A stretch of DNA of 5,833 bases from Bacteroides sp. UBA1773 (GTDB lineage Bacteria; Bacteroidota; Bacteroidia; Bacteroidales; Bacteroidaceae). Of the stretch, positions 4,690 to 5,833 are shown in pieces. The stretch covers positions 14,695-20,527 of the forward strand of contig DCGR01000102.1 in NCBI GenBank assembly GCA_002315285.1, read 5' to 3'. The notes under the pieces were generated by a model. It worked only from the letters and a program-made list of their open reading frames with translations. It was not told the DNA's origin and ran no database searches. Each line of letters begins with the position of its first letter. Positions within the stretch are counted from its first letter, which is position 1. The position numbers and the translations under genes were made by a program.

Positions 4690-5829
4690 ATGAAAAAACA
4701 AATCCTAATCATGACAGGTCTTGTGGCGATGTTGCTGACATCGTGCTACAAGAGCGACATCGATGACCTGAAAAGTCAGGTGAACGATCTGAAAGGACAG
4801 ACGGGTGAGATTGCCAGCATCCAGACACAGATTACCGGCATCAACACCACCATTGCCACCCTGCAAACCACGAGCAACAACCTGCAAAGCTACGTGACGG
4901 AGTTGCAGAACAACGAGAAGGCCACCAAGCAGCAGATTTCCAGCCTGCAGGCTGCCGACCAGCAGCTCACCACCGGCATCAGCGACCTGAAGCAGTATGT
5001 GGACAACGAGCTGAAGAACGCCACCGACTGGACCGCTGCCACTTTCGCGACCCTTGCACAATTGGACTCCCTCTCTGACGTGGTGGCTGCGCTGCCGGCG
5101 AAAATCGATGCCGTGAGCAAGGCGTTGGGCGAGGCCAAGACAGAGCTGACCAAGAACTACGAGAAGGCCATCAAGGAGGCCGTGGAGCTGAGCGAGCAGT
5201 CGATGCAACAGTGGGTGAACGAAAAACTCACGGGCTATTGCACCATCGCCCACATGAATGCTTCGATTGATTCGCTGGGCCTTGCGTGTGCAGCCTCCGA
5301 CTCCACCCTTGCCGCTGGCATAGAGGAGCAGAAGGATTCGCTTGCCTCGGCCAAGACCGAGCTGACCGCCGCCTACCAGGCTGCCATCAAGAAAGCCATC
5401 GAAGAGGAGGCAGGACGCATCGACGGAAAGGTGGCGCAGGACATTGCCGCTGCACAGGACGCATTGCAGACGCAGATTACGGCCATCAACAATGAACTTG
5501 CCCCCATCAAGGAGCGATTGGCAAAAATCGAGTCCGATATCGATGCCTTGCTCAAGCAAGTCCAGAGCATCGTGGTTGTTCCTGACTACACCGACGGCAG
5601 CACGAAGGTGATAGGAAGAACCGCCACATTCTCGTTCGACATCATGCCCGTAGAGACTGCCGTGGCCTTGGCTGAAGCATGGCAATCGGCAGAGGCCAAA
5701 GAGCAGGGAGGAATGGTGTATCTGAACCTCAAAGATGTCAAGAGCAAAGGGCAGACATCCCAGATAACGGATTCCATCAAGAATGTATATGTGGAAAAGG
5801 GAGAATTCAAGATAGGTTGTTCAATTTGA
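4690..5829 (+). CDS. Coiled-coil secreted lipoprotein, likely frameshifted near its 3' end
   Basis: The 379-aa reading frame starts MKKQILIMTGLVAMLLTSC, a type II signal peptide with lipobox LTSC and lipidated Cys19. After the cysteine comes YKSDIDDL, with acidic residues like Bacteroidetes lipoprotein export signals, so surface display is plausible. Residues about 20-105 and 125-295 are heptad-like (LKSQVNDLKGQ, IASIQTQITGINTTIATLQ) and probably form long coiled coils. Two segments resemble each other: AKTELTKNYEKAIKEAVE (149-166) and AKTELTAAYQAAIKKAIEE (221-239). From 296 the sequence turns beta-rich (VVVPDYTDGSTKVIGRTATF), like the link to immunoglobulin-like domains in related Bacteroidetes lipoproteins. 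The frame stops at TGA 5827-5829, but dropping one G at 5815-5816 gives KGEFKIVVQFDV running past the edge, so the true protein is probably longer. Partner and function are unknown; a stalk, adhesin or glycan-binding scaffold is possible. Confidence 0.85.
   Translation: MKKQILIMTGLVAMLLTSCYKSDIDDLKSQVNDLKGQTGEIASIQTQITGINTTIATLQTTSNNLQSYVTELQNNEKATKQQISSLQAADQQLTTGISDLKQYVDNELKNATDWTAATFATLAQLDSLSDVVAALPAKIDAVSKALGEAKTELTKNYEKAIKEAVELSEQSMQQWVNEKLTGYCTIAHMNASIDSLGLACAASDSTLAAGIEEQKDSLASAKTELTAAYQAAIKKAIEEEAGRIDGKVAQDIAAAQDALQTQITAINNELAPIKERLAKIESDIDALLKQVQSIVVVPDYTDGSTKVIGRTATFSFDIMPVETAVALAEAWQSAEAKEQGGMVYLNLKDVKSKGQTSQITDSIKNVYVEKGEFKIGCSI
5815..5816 (+). other. Probable one-base frameshift site
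   Basis: In the current frame the codons are ATA-GGT-TGT-TCA-ATT-TGA. Removing one of the two Gs gives ATA-GTT-GTT-CAA-TTT-GAC-GTT, reading I-V-V-Q-F-D-V, an alternating pattern typical of a beta strand and open to the window end. It could be a real mutation or a sequencing or assembly error. Confidence 0.6.
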
Positions 5830-5833
5830 CGTT

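Noticed and set aside
1..5833. CRISPR array, insertion sequence or rRNA
   Set aside because: No regularly spaced repeats with unique spacers, no transposase or integrase frame, and no rRNA-like sequence is visible.

Overview
The window looks like a chromosomal segment of a gut or oral Bacteroidales bacterium, most likely Prevotella or Bacteroides-like. Four promoters match the Bacteroidetes -7 consensus TAnnTTTG, Shine-Dalgarno sites are absent, there are two HU-related proteins of the Bacteroidetes HU-HIG type, and there is a coiled-coil lipoprotein of a kind common in this phylum. The genus is inferred from style, not from a marker gene.

Layout. Positions 1-590 (minus strand) hold a GNAT N-acetyltransferase that reaches the left edge. 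It is divergent from a MATE-family transporter (717-2429, plus), and each gene has its own promoter in the 126-bp gap. The transporter carries about 125 extra N-terminal residues that resemble a degenerate GHKL ATPase/anti-sigma-factor domain. It converges with two tandem minus-strand HU-like genes (2961-3362 upstream, 2456-2848 downstream), separated by 112 bp of repeats and GC-rich hairpins. The upstream copy contains an exact in-frame 36-bp tandem duplication in its dimerisation-helix region; the downstream copy is 12 residues shorter than the usual fold at the same place.

From 3363 to 4689 (1.3 kb) I find no convincing gene. This stretch holds the HU promoter, a 16-bp perfect palindrome, a dense cluster of TGCA words with short direct and inverted repeats, a 68-bp imperfect palindrome with 18-bp perfect arms, and a strong plus-strand promoter at 4353-4383. 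That promoter would produce a leader of about 300 nt before the last gene. The last gene (4690 onwards, plus) is a secreted coiled-coil lipoprotein. It ends at a TGA four bases before the window edge, but a one-base frame change at 5815-5816 gives a natural beta-strand continuation, so the stop probably reflects a frameshift or a sequencing error.

How the genes relate. No single pathway is evident. The acetyltransferase and transporter are divergent and may share a regulatory gap. The two HU-like proteins are probably co-transcribed nucleoid-type proteins. The lipoprotein is probably an outer-membrane or surface protein. I did not find a clear new multi-gene system. The strongest leads are the transporter fusion, the +12/-12 residue change in the HU pair, and the palindrome-rich gene-free stretch.
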